This document shows positions 1 to 7,693 of a stretch of DNA of 33,782 nucleotides, in pieces. The translations under genes were made by a program, and so were the position numbers. Position 1 is the stretch's first letter; every line of letters begins with the position of its first letter. The notes beneath the pieces were generated by a model, which worked only from the letters and a program-made list of their open reading frames with translations, did not search any database and had not been told where the DNA came from. This DNA comes from an uncultured Hungatella sp. (GTDB lineage Bacteria > Bacillota > Clostridia > Lachnospirales > Lachnospiraceae): contig CAJTOT010000013.1 of the NCBI GenBank assembly GCA_910577935.1, forward strand, positions 56,697 to 90,478, written 5' to 3'.

Positions 1-207
1 CCTTGCCCCTTCCAGATACGCCTCGTCCCCGTCTCTGTCCGCCAGGTACAAAAACGGATAGATGGCGTCAAAGCATCTTCCGTGGATCATCCCGCAGGAA
101 GGACACAAGATTCCTCCCCGCAGACCAGGCTCCTTCTGATTGCGGACCTGCAGTTTTAACAGTCCGCCGCACCATGAGCGCAGCAGGCTCTCACACGTCT
201 TTTCCAC
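1..207 (-). CDS. 5' part of an uncharacterised, probably alpha/alpha-toroid, sugar-locus protein (runs off the left edge)
   Basis: The first 69 codons of a gene continue beyond position 1. The frame opens with GTG at 207-205, preceded at about 6 nt by a GGGGGAGA Shine-Dalgarno, and overlaps the 3' end of the DUF2264 gene by 17 nt, so translation is probably coupled. Other frames are closed by stops near 170. The visible protein has no signal peptide. It contains ILCPSCGMIHGRC, a Cys-x-x-Cys plus His/Cys cluster, followed by FDAIYPFLYLADRDGDEAYL, which resembles the first helical hairpin of alpha/alpha-toroid carbohydrate-active proteins. I do not recognise a named family. Being last in an importer operon suggests a role in intracellular breakdown of the imported sugar. 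That this is a coding region is fairly sure; the function is open. Confidence 0.72.
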   Translation of the reverse strand, partial: MEKTCESLLRSWCGGLLKLQVRNQKEPGLRGGILCPSCGMIHGRCFDAIYPFLYLADRDGDEAYLEGAR

Positions 208-2149
208 TGTCTCTCCCCCATTCTTCTGTGTCGGATCTCCAGCATGTGGTTTCCCCGCCATATGAGACCGAGAACCCATGACTGTCCCTGGAGTAAACCG
301 GAGTCCGGCTCCACTCCCTCACGGCCTCGTCCCAGGTTCTGGTTCCCAGGACGGCGCAGGCAAGCCAGGTTTCTCCCTCCTCCATATCCCCCATGAGACA
401 GGGCAGCTTCGTGCGGGAATACAGCACGTTGGTGTTGGGATGGGGAAGCACGACCTGCCCCCTGCGCCGCCCCTCCAGGTTGACGATGGCGGTGCACCCC
501 AGGGTATGCCAGGCCCTGGCCATGGCATCATCCGACTCCTCCAGCCCCGCCGCGGGGGCGCCGCTGACTCCCGTTCCTCCCTCTGCCGCGGCGCCGCTGA
601 CTCTCCGGCCCTCCGTCTCCGGATATCCGCTGCCGTCCCATCCCACGGCGTAGGCCCCTTCTCCGCCGGTAAGAGTCCGGGCGCTGACCACCCTGTGGAC
701 CCTCACATGCCAGGAGCCCCAGGGGATGAGCCAGGTTTCCACCGTCACGTCCTCCCAGGGCTTCCACAGGCTGTAGATCCCCTCCCGGCTGACCTTCACC
801 TGCAGGCAGTTCCGTCTGACCCGGTACAGGCCGTCTCCCCGCTCACACAGAGCCAGCATGGAGTCGAAGGCGCCCTGGTCATACCCGTATTCTCCCCCCG
901 GAACGCTGAATCCAAACACGTTGGAGTAAGCGAATTTCTCGTATTTCGCAGACATGAAGGTGGGCTCGAACCGGGCATACTGGCCGGAAGTCAGAGCCTG
1001 GACGTGCCTTCCCCCTTCCCCTCTCATGACGATCATAAACGGATGCTTCTGAACGGAAACCCTCCCCGGCTCAGGAAGCTCCTCCTCCACGGCGCTCCAG
1101 AACGGATGGCTCTCCGGCAGGGCCAGCGCCAGAAACGCCTTCATGGCCCAGGCGGGGGAGCCGGGAGCGTTGTAAAACTCCGCCATTTTCAGGTTGGGGT
1201 ATCTGTATCCAACAGTCAAAACCCCGTCTCCGTCCCAGACAGGCTGCCTTATCCACCACCGGATGTTGCGCAGGAGAAGCCCTTTTATCACTCCCCAGGG
1301 GAAAACCTCCACTCCCGCCCAGGCCAGCGCTCCCCAGAAGGCGGACATGGCAAAGCGGTAGGTCAGGCTTCTCCCGAAGGGAAGCCCGTCTCCTTCCGCC
1401 CCGAACCACCAGATAAAATCCCCGGCAAAAAGAGCCGCCCTCTCCTTATACAGACGGCACCGGGCCGGGTCCTCTTCCTCCATCACGGCCGCGTAGATCA
1501 GCCCGTAAAAATGCATGGCGAACGCCACATAGTAATCTCTCTGGGGAGAGGGGCCGTCAGAATACCATCCGTCTCCCAGATAATTTTTCTCAATCCCCTC
1601 CAGCGCCTTCTCCAGAATCTCCTGGCTGTAGGACGCCCCCGCCTTCTTCAGGCCTATATTCACGATGACGGGAAAAAACAGCCAGTTGTTGGCTGCCAGA
1701 GGCGCCTCGTTGACCTTCCGCAGCCAGCGGGCCAGATTCTCCCTGCTTTCTTCATCGAGAGGTTCCCACACCAGCTCCGGCGCCATCACAAGCCCTATGC
1801 CCAGAGACGCCATCTCCACGATCTTCTGGTCTTTTCCTTCCAGCTCTCCCCAGTATTCGTCTGAATCCGGGTCTGTCCCCGCCTTGATTCTCTCCCGGAA
1901 GAAAGCCTGCGCCCCGCTGTCAAGGCTGCTCTCGAAACCTCCGGCGCAAAGCGGGACAAGCCCGAAGAGAGGGCGTAAAAGTCCCTCTATCCAGGCTGTC
2001 TTGTGAGAATATTTTGCTCCGTGCTCTCCTTCACACGCGGAGATGCCGCCCCGGCCGAACCTGCCGGCGGCAGCGCCGATCATCTCCCGCGCCAGCGCCT
2101 GCAGATCCTCTCTTGTCTCAACCGGGTTATCCCCTGTCTTCTTGTACAT
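191..2149 (-). CDS. DUF2264 domain protein, putative intracellular carbohydrate-active enzyme
   Basis: 652 residues starting at the ATG at 2149, with AGGGGA 4-5 nt upstream. No signal peptide or membrane segment is visible, so the protein is probably cytoplasmic. Residues about 10-400 carry the aromatic-rich pattern of DUF2264 (AANNWLFFPVIVN, the YSDGPSPQRDYYVAFAMHFY block, LPFGRSLTYRFAMSAFWG), expected to fold as an alpha/alpha toroid. The remainder looks like a beta-sandwich. From memory, some DUF2264 relatives have been assigned to a glucuronidase family (GH154), but this member's substrate cannot be read from sequence. A Gly/Ala/Glu-rich stretch in the C-terminal third, coded by about 540-645, looks like an insertion. 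It lies 32 nt behind the permease gene in the importer operon and overlaps the next gene, which argues for processing of the imported oligosaccharide. Confidence 0.85.
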   Translation of the reverse strand: MYKKTGDNPVETREDLQALAREMIGAAAGRFGRGGISACEGEHGAKYSHKTAWIEGLLRPLFGLVPLCAGGFESSLDSGAQAFFRERIKAGTDPDSDEYWGELEGKDQKIVEMASLGIGLVMAPELVWEPLDEESRENLARWLRKVNEAPLAANNWLFFPVIVNIGLKKAGASYSQEILEKALEGIEKNYLGDGWYSDGPSPQRDYYVAFAMHFYGLIYAAVMEEEDPARCRLYKERAALFAGDFIWWFGAEGDGLPFGRSLTYRFAMSAFWGALAWAGVEVFPWGVIKGLLLRNIRWWIRQPVWDGDGVLTVGYRYPNLKMAEFYNAPGSPAWAMKAFLALALPESHPFWSAVEEELPEPGRVSVQKHPFMIVMRGEGGRHVQALTSGQYARFEPTFMSAKYEKFAYSNVFGFSVPGGEYGYDQGAFDSMLALCERGDGLYRVRRNCLQVKVSREGIYSLWKPWEDVTVETWLIPWGSWHVRVHRVVSARTLTGGEGAYAVGWDGSGYPETEGRRVSGAAAEGGTGVSGAPAAGLEESDDAMARAWHTLGCTAIVNLEGRRRGQVVLPHPNTNVLYSRTKLPCLMGDMEEGETWLACAVLGTRTWDEAVREWSRTPVYSRDSHGFSVSYGGETTCWRSDTEEWGRDSGKDV

Positions 2150-2181
2150 ACTGTCCCCTTTCTACATTATCTGTCCACAAA

Positions 2182-3045
2182 TCAGCCCTTCACAGACCCC
2201 ATCATCACTCCCTGGGTAAAATACTTCTGCAAAAACGGATACACGCACATGATGGGCAGGACTGTGATGACGATGGTTGCCATCTTAAAGTTTTCCGGGT
2301 TCATAAACACCTCCCCGCTGCTGTTTAAGTCATTCGCCACCATATCGATAATGTTGCGCAGCACCACCTGGAGAGGCCACCTGGAATCCGTGTTGATGTA
2401 GATGGTGGCGTGGAGAAATTCATTCCAGTGCTGTACCGCGTAAAACAGGGCGATGGTCGCCAGGGACGCCTTGGACAGAGGCAGCACGATCTTAACCAGA
2501 GTCATCACGTCCCCGCATCCGTCGATTTTGGCGGCATCGATGAGGCTGTCGGGTATGCTCTTGAAAAATTTGGTCAGGATCAGCAGGTTGTACACGTTAA
2601 CCGCCATGGATGTGATCAGCGACCACAGGCTGTCCATAAGGCCGAACTGCTTGATAACCAGGTAGGTGGGAATCATGCCTCCGTTAAACAACATGGGAAA
2701 AACCACGAAGGCGGAGAAAAACTGTTTGCCCGGCAGCTTCTCCCTGGAGAGGGGGTAGGCCAGCATGATGGTGAGCAGCATATTGACCGCGGTTCCCGTC
2801 ACCGTCAGGAACACGGAATTAAAAAATCCGCTGAACAAAATCTTCTTTGAAAACGCATACCTGTACGTATCCAGGGTAAATCCTGCCGGCCACAGATACA
2901 GATGGTTTAAGGAGCTCTGGGACGGAACGCTGAAGGAGTACATAACCACGTACCAGAACGGGTACACCATGATGATGCCTATGATGATAAACAACAGGTA
3001 ATTCGCCGCCGTGGCAGGGTGTATTTTTTTGTGCCTGGCCTGCAT
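2182..3045 (-). CDS. Sugar ABC transporter permease, LplC/YtcP type
   Basis: Inner-membrane subunit of a carbohydrate importer, 287 residues from the ATG at 3045. That start is preferred over an upstream in-frame one because GGAGGG lies 9 nt ahead and the ATG overlaps the stop of the previous permease gene (TGATG), a typical coupled junction. About six hydrophobic segments are visible, the first being NYLLFIIIGIIMVYPFWYVV. The cytoplasmic EAA loop that contacts the ATPase is DSLIDAAKIDGCGDVM with the following IVLP. The C-terminus QKYFTQGVMMGSVKG is characteristic of the LplC/YtcP branch. It pairs with the permease at 3045-3986 and the binding protein at 4005-5573. No ATPase gene is adjacent. 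Confidence 0.92.
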   Translation of the reverse strand: MQARHKKIHPATAANYLLFIIIGIIMVYPFWYVVMYSFSVPSQSSLNHLYLWPAGFTLDTYRYAFSKKILFSGFFNSVFLTVTGTAVNMLLTIMLAYPLSREKLPGKQFFSAFVVFPMLFNGGMIPTYLVIKQFGLMDSLWSLITSMAVNVYNLLILTKFFKSIPDSLIDAAKIDGCGDVMTLVKIVLPLSKASLATIALFYAVQHWNEFLHATIYINTDSRWPLQVVLRNIIDMVANDLNSSGEVFMNPENFKMATIVITVLPIMCVYPFLQKYFTQGVMMGSVKG

Positions 3046-3986
3046 CAGACAATTCCCTCCTCTCCGAACCACCGGCTGATCTTGTTGGCGCTGCCCACGA
3101 GAATCAGAGCGATGACCGACTTGAACATATCTACCGTAGCCGCGAAGCTGTAGCTTCCCCGCCCCAGTCCTTCCCGGTATACATAAGTGTCGAAAATGTC
3201 GATGGCATCTCGGGTAATGGGATTCTGCAGCACCAGAATCTGCTCAAATCCGGCATTCATGATCTTTCCGATTCTGAGAATCAGCATGACGATCACGATG
3301 GAGGAGATGGCCGGCAGGGTAATGTGCACCATCTGCTGCACCTTGTTGGCCCCGTCCATTCTGGCGGCCTCATACAGATTTAAGTCCACCTGGGTCAGGG
3401 CCGCCAGAAAGACGATAGTGCTCCACCCCGCCTCTTTCCAGATGTCCGAGAAGATGACCACCCAGAAAATCGTGTTCTTCTTCGCCATAATATTTACCGC
3501 CTCCATGCCTGTGGCCTTAAAAAACTGGCCCGCCAGGCCGAACACCGGCGAAAACAGATTCAGCATGATTCCGCCGATGACCACCCAGGACAGGAAGTGG
3601 GGCAGGTAGATACAGGTCTGCACAACCTTCTTAAACCTCACCTTCCTGATCTCGTTGAGCAGTATGGCCAGGAGAATCGGGATGGGGAACCCGATGAGAA
3701 TCTTGGTAAAGCTGATTTTCAAGGTGTTTTTCATAACATTCCAGAAATCCCCGGAACTGATTAAGTCTCTGAAATTCTCCAGTCCCACCCAGTCACTGGC
3801 CCAGATGCCTTTAAAAATATTATAATCTTTGAAAGCAATTACCAGGCCGAACATGGGCAGGTAACGAAACAATATAAAATACAAGAGTCCGGGAACCATC
3901 AAAAGATACAGAGTCTTGTGTTCCTTTAACCCTCTCCGCGCCTTGCTGCCATTTGCCGGCAATGACTTTGCCTTCGGTCCTGCCAT
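3045..3986 (-). CDS. Sugar ABC transporter permease, LplB/YteP type
   Basis: First permease of the importer, 313 residues. The ATG at 3986 has AGGAGG 5 nt upstream, partly within the end of the binding-protein gene 18 nt away. The N-terminus is a basic cytoplasmic stretch followed by LYLLMVPGLLYFILFRYLPM, then the LplB-like FGLVIAFKDYNIFKGI segment. About six membrane spans are visible. The EAA loop reads YEAARMDGANKVQQMVHITLP, the contact site for the ATPase. Its stop overlaps the start of the second permease by one base. This branch of importers takes up complex polysaccharide fragments in Paenibacillus and gut Firmicutes; the substrate here is unknown. Confidence 0.93.
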   Translation of the reverse strand: MAGPKAKSLPANGSKARRGLKEHKTLYLLMVPGLLYFILFRYLPMFGLVIAFKDYNIFKGIWASDWVGLENFRDLISSGDFWNVMKNTLKISFTKILIGFPIPILLAILLNEIRKVRFKKVVQTCIYLPHFLSWVVIGGIMLNLFSPVFGLAGQFFKATGMEAVNIMAKKNTIFWVVIFSDIWKEAGWSTIVFLAALTQVDLNLYEAARMDGANKVQQMVHITLPAISSIVIVMLILRIGKIMNAGFEQILVLQNPITRDAIDIFDTYVYREGLGRGSYSFAATVDMFKSVIALILVGSANKISRWFGEEGIV

Positions 3987-4004
3987 GTCAACCTCCTGCC
4001 CTTC

Positions 4005-5573
4005 CTATTTTGCCTGATATGCTTCATCCAGGGCCTTTGTCAGCTCGTCCCCGCCTCTGGATTTCCACTCCTCCACAAAGCTCTCGAAGCCTCCCTCGAT
4101 GGGAGTCTCCCCTACGATCATCTCGATGTACCGGGTGTTGGTAATCTCCTTCAGCTTAGGGTACAGCTCGTTCAGCTCGTCGATAAAGATGCCGTCCACC
4201 GGGTTGGGGGTGCAGATGGTGTGGGAATGCTCGAAGGCGTCGAACAGCTCCGGGGAGGAGTGGTCGAACAGCACGGTGTTCCCGATGAAGAACTTGTTTA
4301 AATCCAGCTCATTTGTCTGCTGATCGTCGATCAGCCTCACCAGCACGTCGCCCTCCCATTTGTAGTGCTCGCCTTCCACGCCGTACTGGGCAAAGCGGTT
4401 TCCTTCCTCGGACATGAGATAGTCAATAAGCCTCAGGCACGCGTCTATATTCTTGGAATCCTTCGATATGAAGGTTCTCAGCCATCCCCTCTCGCTGGCC
4501 ATCCGGATGCCCACCGGGTTGTCGCAGCCGCCTTTCAGCACAGGGCCGTACACATGCTCTCCCTCCGGGTACGCCTGGATAAAGGGCTCGTAGTAGTTGG
4601 ACCAGTTGTTGTGGTCAAAGATGTGAATCTTGGTGACGCCGGCGCCGTAGATTCCCGACTTCACCTTCTGCTGCCATCTCTTGGCGTCGTCGGTGACGAA
4701 TTCCGGGTCGATGAGGCCGTCCTGGTACATCTTGTTCAGATAGATGAGGGCATCCTTCATGGACGGCTGGATGGAGCCGTTCTCAATATGGCCGTCTTTC
4801 ACCATCCAGTAGTTGGGAAGAGCCCCGTAGGCGCCGAAGATATGGTCAAACCAGGTGGTGTCCACATTCTGGTAGCCGCCGAAGGCGAAGGTGTCATTTA
4901 CCCCGTTGCCGTCAGGGTCGTCAAGGGCCACTGCCCTCGCCACCTCATAGTACTCGTCCAGGGTGGCGGGCACCTCCAGCCCCAGCTTGTCCAGCCAGTC
5001 CTTCCTGTAGGCAATCTCGGAGAGGGGGTTGGGGTTCTTTATGCCGATGGAGTAAATATTTCCGTCTGTGTATCTCATCAGGTCCCAGGTGGCCTCGTCC
5101 CGCCCGTTTTTAATGTTGGGGTAATTGTCCCAGTACTGGTTTATGGGGAGAAGGATTCCTGAGGACAGCAGCTGGCTCTCCATGGTCTCTGTCTCGCACT
5201 GGATGATATCCGGACGGTCGCCTGACGCCAGAAGGATATTCAGCTTGTTGTCCAGTTCTTTCGTGGGAACCTGGATGATCTCCAGCTTCGTGTTGGTGGC
5301 CTCCTCGATCATCTGCTTGGCATATGACCCGTCTACAATATTTTTATTGGTGAGGAAAAGCTTTAAGTGGACCGGCTCTTCGCCGCCTCCTCCCGTCTCC
5401 TGGTTTCCCCCGGCTTCCCCGGCCTTTGCCGTCTCGTTCTTTGCCGCCTGGGAAGGCGCCTGCCCTCCGCTTCCGCCGTCCCCTGCCTTGCCGCATCCCG
5501 CCAGGGCTCCGGCCATCATGCAGACCGTCAGAGCGCCGGCTGCCGCCTTGTACAGATTGGGTGTTTTCTTCAT
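4005..5573 (-). CDS. Extracellular solute-binding lipoprotein of a sugar ABC importer (LplA/YtcQ type)
   Basis: 522 residues, lipid-anchored sugar-binding subunit. The ATG at 5573 follows AAGGAGG by 8 nt; an in-frame ATG 30 nt upstream lacks that support. The signal peptide begins MKKTPNLYKAAAGALTVCMM and ends in the lipobox ALAGC; the next about 35 residues are a Gly/Ala/Glu-rich flexible tether. The mature part has the family-1 binding-protein pattern: VHLKLFLTNKNIVDGSY, then LNILLASGDRPDII and the Asp/Asn-rich DDPDGNGVNDTFAFGGY. The length is typical of the LplA branch, longer than MalE-like proteins. It is first in the operon with two permeases, DUF2264 and the partial gene. The promoter at 5638-5665 lies directly upstream. 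Confidence 0.92.
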   Translation of the reverse strand: MKKTPNLYKAAAGALTVCMMAGALAGCGKAGDGGSGGQAPSQAAKNETAKAGEAGGNQETGGGGEEPVHLKLFLTNKNIVDGSYAKQMIEEATNTKLEIIQVPTKELDNKLNILLASGDRPDIIQCETETMESQLLSSGILLPINQYWDNYPNIKNGRDEATWDLMRYTDGNIYSIGIKNPNPLSEIAYRKDWLDKLGLEVPATLDEYYEVARAVALDDPDGNGVNDTFAFGGYQNVDTTWFDHIFGAYGALPNYWMVKDGHIENGSIQPSMKDALIYLNKMYQDGLIDPEFVTDDAKRWQQKVKSGIYGAGVTKIHIFDHNNWSNYYEPFIQAYPEGEHVYGPVLKGGCDNPVGIRMASERGWLRTFISKDSKNIDACLRLIDYLMSEEGNRFAQYGVEGEHYKWEGDVLVRLIDDQQTNELDLNKFFIGNTVLFDHSSPELFDAFEHSHTICTPNPVDGIFIDELNELYPKLKEITNTRYIEMIVGETPIEGGFESFVEEWKSRGGDELTKALDEAYQAK

Positions 5574-5637
5574 CAATGGTTCCTCCTTTTTGTGTTTGTG
5601 CATTATTTATAGAATTCGGCTTTTTATTCCTGGCTTT

Positions 5638-5665
5638 ATTATACATTTTACAGTTGTATTTTCAA
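5638..5665 (-). promoter_or_regulatory. Sigma-A promoter of the LplABC-type importer operon
   Basis: On the minus strand TTGAAA (5665-5660) and TATAAT (5643-5638) are separated by 16 bp, within very AT-rich DNA, about 65 nt ahead of the binding-protein start. The gap 5574-5872 holds no gene: it contains this promoter, further AT-rich DNA where the neighbouring AraC-type regulator could bind, and the kinase-gene terminator. I found no copy of the 21-bp-spaced repeats seen at 9380-9414. Confidence 0.6.
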
Positions 5666-5840
5666 TTTTTGATTTTTTAGATTATGCTCTTATATTAAGA
5701 TTTTCGTGTTCTATATAGATTTTTAAACATATATATGGGAATTATACTATTGACGAAGAAGCCAGGTTTATGGGGTAATAAAGGAAAGACCATGTCTTAT
5801 GATCGGAGAAATCCGTACATGGAGGATTAAAAGGAACTTT

Positions 5841-5865
5841 AAAAAGGCCGGACAAAGGCCGGGGA
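5841..5865 (-). terminator. Possible terminator after the histidine kinase gene
   Basis: Eight nt after the kinase stop the minus strand carries a C/G-rich block containing two CCGGCC copies separated by TTTGT, then TTTTTAAAG. The strongest local stem is only 4-5 bp, but it is GC-only and is followed by a five-T run, so this is a plausible but weak intrinsic terminator separating the two-component operon from the importer operon. Confidence 0.4.
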
Positions 5866-5872
5866 GCCGGGA

Positions 5873-7693
5873 CTACTCCTCCGGCCCCGGAATGCGTATC
5901 CGCACCGTATTGCAGAAGAAAGGGATGGATTCGAACTCTATGGAAACACTGCCGTAACACGCCGACAGTCTCTGATAGATATTGTACAGGCCCACATGGC
6001 TCTTTTGTGTGCCCTCTGTGTTTTCCGGGTGGAGGGCGGCCTCTGCCTTCTGGACATCAATGCCGCAGCCGTTGTCAGAAAGCTCCATGAGGACACAGTC
6101 GTCACATTTTTTGATACGCACGGAGATGGCAGGCATCAGTATGGCGTCGGCGCAGCACTCTTCCTGGTTAAATCCATGGCGGATGGAGTTCTCCGCCAGG
6201 GGCTGAAGGATCAGCTTCAGCACAGACATTCGTTCCAGCTCGGGGCTGATGCTGCACTCGAACCGGATCTTCTGGTTAAACCGGTGGTTCATGATGTCAA
6301 TGTAGGCCCTGACGTGGGCGATCTCCCTCTGGATGGGGATCATCTCATTGCCGTAATTCAGGCCTGTCCGCAGAAAATCGCTGAGGCTGGTGACCATGGA
6401 GGATGCCTCCTCCCGGTGGCCTCCCAGAATTTCCATATTGATGCATTCCAGCGTGTTATAGAGAAAGTGGGGGTTGATCTGCTCGGAGAGCAGCTGTATC
6501 TCCGCCCGGAACTTGGAGCGCTCCGTCTCCTTAATCCGGACAAACTGCTGCTGTATGGTGGCGTACATGGAGTTGATGGCCTGGTTGAGATGTCCCACCT
6601 CGTCATGATACGCCATCTCCCAGGGCGTGTCGTATGTGTTATTCTCGATGTTTTTCACATTGGATATGAGCTGGTGAAACGGCCTGGTGACAAACCGGGA
6701 CAGCTTCAGAGCCAGGAGCGCAGCCAGAAGAAGCCCGGCCGCGGCGCAGACAGCAATCATCAGATCCATGTTCATCAGCCGGCTGTACAGTATATCCTTT
6801 GGCAGGATGCAGACCATCTTCATATCTCCGAAATTCAGCGGTTTGGAGTAGATGGTGTAGTCCGCCGTGTCCTCCACCAGCTCCATGGAGCCGTCTCCGG
6901 GAATCCGGCCCAGAGCCTCCGTGACGGACCGTGACGCCGAAAGCTCATAGTAGGGGGAATCTTCTGTCAGGCTAAGATTCGTCCCCTGGCTGTCGGCGAT
7001 ATACATGATGCGGTCGGAGTAGGAGCTCTGCCCCAGCGCCAGCCGCTCATTGACCCGCTGGCTGTCGAGAAAGAGAAACAAAAACACATCCGCCTCCTCC
7101 GGGAAGTCCACCACCTTCAAATAGCTGGTTTTCGGCAATTGGCTGATGGGGAGCACCACCGGAATCACCAGGTTATTCTGCCTGAACGGGCTTTCGCCCA
7201 CAGGAAACCAGGTGATTCCCTTCATATATGAAAAATCCAGGCCGAAATACTCCGACGGCGCCGCTTCCTTTTTCAGGGTCTTGGTAAACAGGGAGTAAAC
7301 CTCCCCGTTTTTCCCCACAACCACCACAGAATCCAGGAGAGCGTTGGACAGCGTCAGGCTGGTTATATACTCCTGGAGCGTCATCTTATGCTGGCGGTAC
7401 TGTCCCAAGTCGCCGCCGTGGGCATCCCCCACCATATCGGCAAACCCGGGGGAGGAGGCGGTTTCCAGCACGTTGTACAGCAGATGCTGCCAGGAGTCCT
7501 CCAGCGCCTGGCTTCCTACCTGGACGGAATCCGCCGTCTGCACATAGGTGTCTTCCCGGTAAAAACGGGCGAAAAGCACACTGGAAAAAAGCCCCAGGAA
7601 GGAGGCCAGAAACATGGCGATCACAAGCATGGAGAACAGGATTTTGCAGGCAATATTCAGATTAGCTATAAAAGCAGACAATGGTTTTATCAT
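5873..7693 (-). CDS. YesM-family sensor histidine kinase
   Basis: 606 residues. The ATG at 7693 shares its A with the stop of the response-regulator gene (TAATG); no separate ribosome site is visible, so translational coupling is likely. A TTG at 7702 is a less likely start. Domains in order: membrane helix about 17-42, an extracellular sensor region about 43-300, a second helix about 302-324, a HAMP linker, then the His_kinase (PF06580) core with the phospho-acceptor His in INPHFLYNTLECINMEI near residue 406. The ATPase domain has PLAENSIRHGF (N box), LSDNGCGID (G1) and VGLYNIYQRL. The protein probably senses an external sugar or importer state and phosphorylates the regulator at 7693-9276. 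Kinases of this type usually control nearby LplABC-like or MsmE-like importers, which fits both neighbours. Confidence 0.93.
   Translation of the reverse strand: MIKPLSAFIANLNIACKILFSMLVIAMFLASFLGLFSSVLFARFYREDTYVQTADSVQVGSQALEDSWQHLLYNVLETASSPGFADMVGDAHGGDLGQYRQHKMTLQEYITSLTLSNALLDSVVVVGKNGEVYSLFTKTLKKEAAPSEYFGLDFSYMKGITWFPVGESPFRQNNLVIPVVLPISQLPKTSYLKVVDFPEEADVFLFLFLDSQRVNERLALGQSSYSDRIMYIADSQGTNLSLTEDSPYYELSASRSVTEALGRIPGDGSMELVEDTADYTIYSKPLNFGDMKMVCILPKDILYSRLMNMDLMIAVCAAAGLLLAALLALKLSRFVTRPFHQLISNVKNIENNTYDTPWEMAYHDEVGHLNQAINSMYATIQQQFVRIKETERSKFRAEIQLLSEQINPHFLYNTLECINMEILGGHREEASSMVTSLSDFLRTGLNYGNEMIPIQREIAHVRAYIDIMNHRFNQKIRFECSISPELERMSVLKLILQPLAENSIRHGFNQEECCADAILMPAISVRIKKCDDCVLMELSDNGCGIDVQKAEAALHPENTEGTQKSHVGLYNIYQRLSACYGSVSIEFESIPFFCNTVRIRIPGPEE

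Noticed and set aside
278..1864. Open frame of 528 codons on the plus strand opposite the DUF2264 gene
   Set aside because: Its translation is rich in Pro/Arg/His/Gly with no recognisable motif, typical of the reverse frame of a GC-rich gene; the minus-strand frame has a ribosome site and family motifs.
5996..6934. Long plus-strand frame opposite the histidine kinase
   Set aside because: Composition and position show it to be the shadow of the kinase gene, whose HATPase motifs are in the minus frame.
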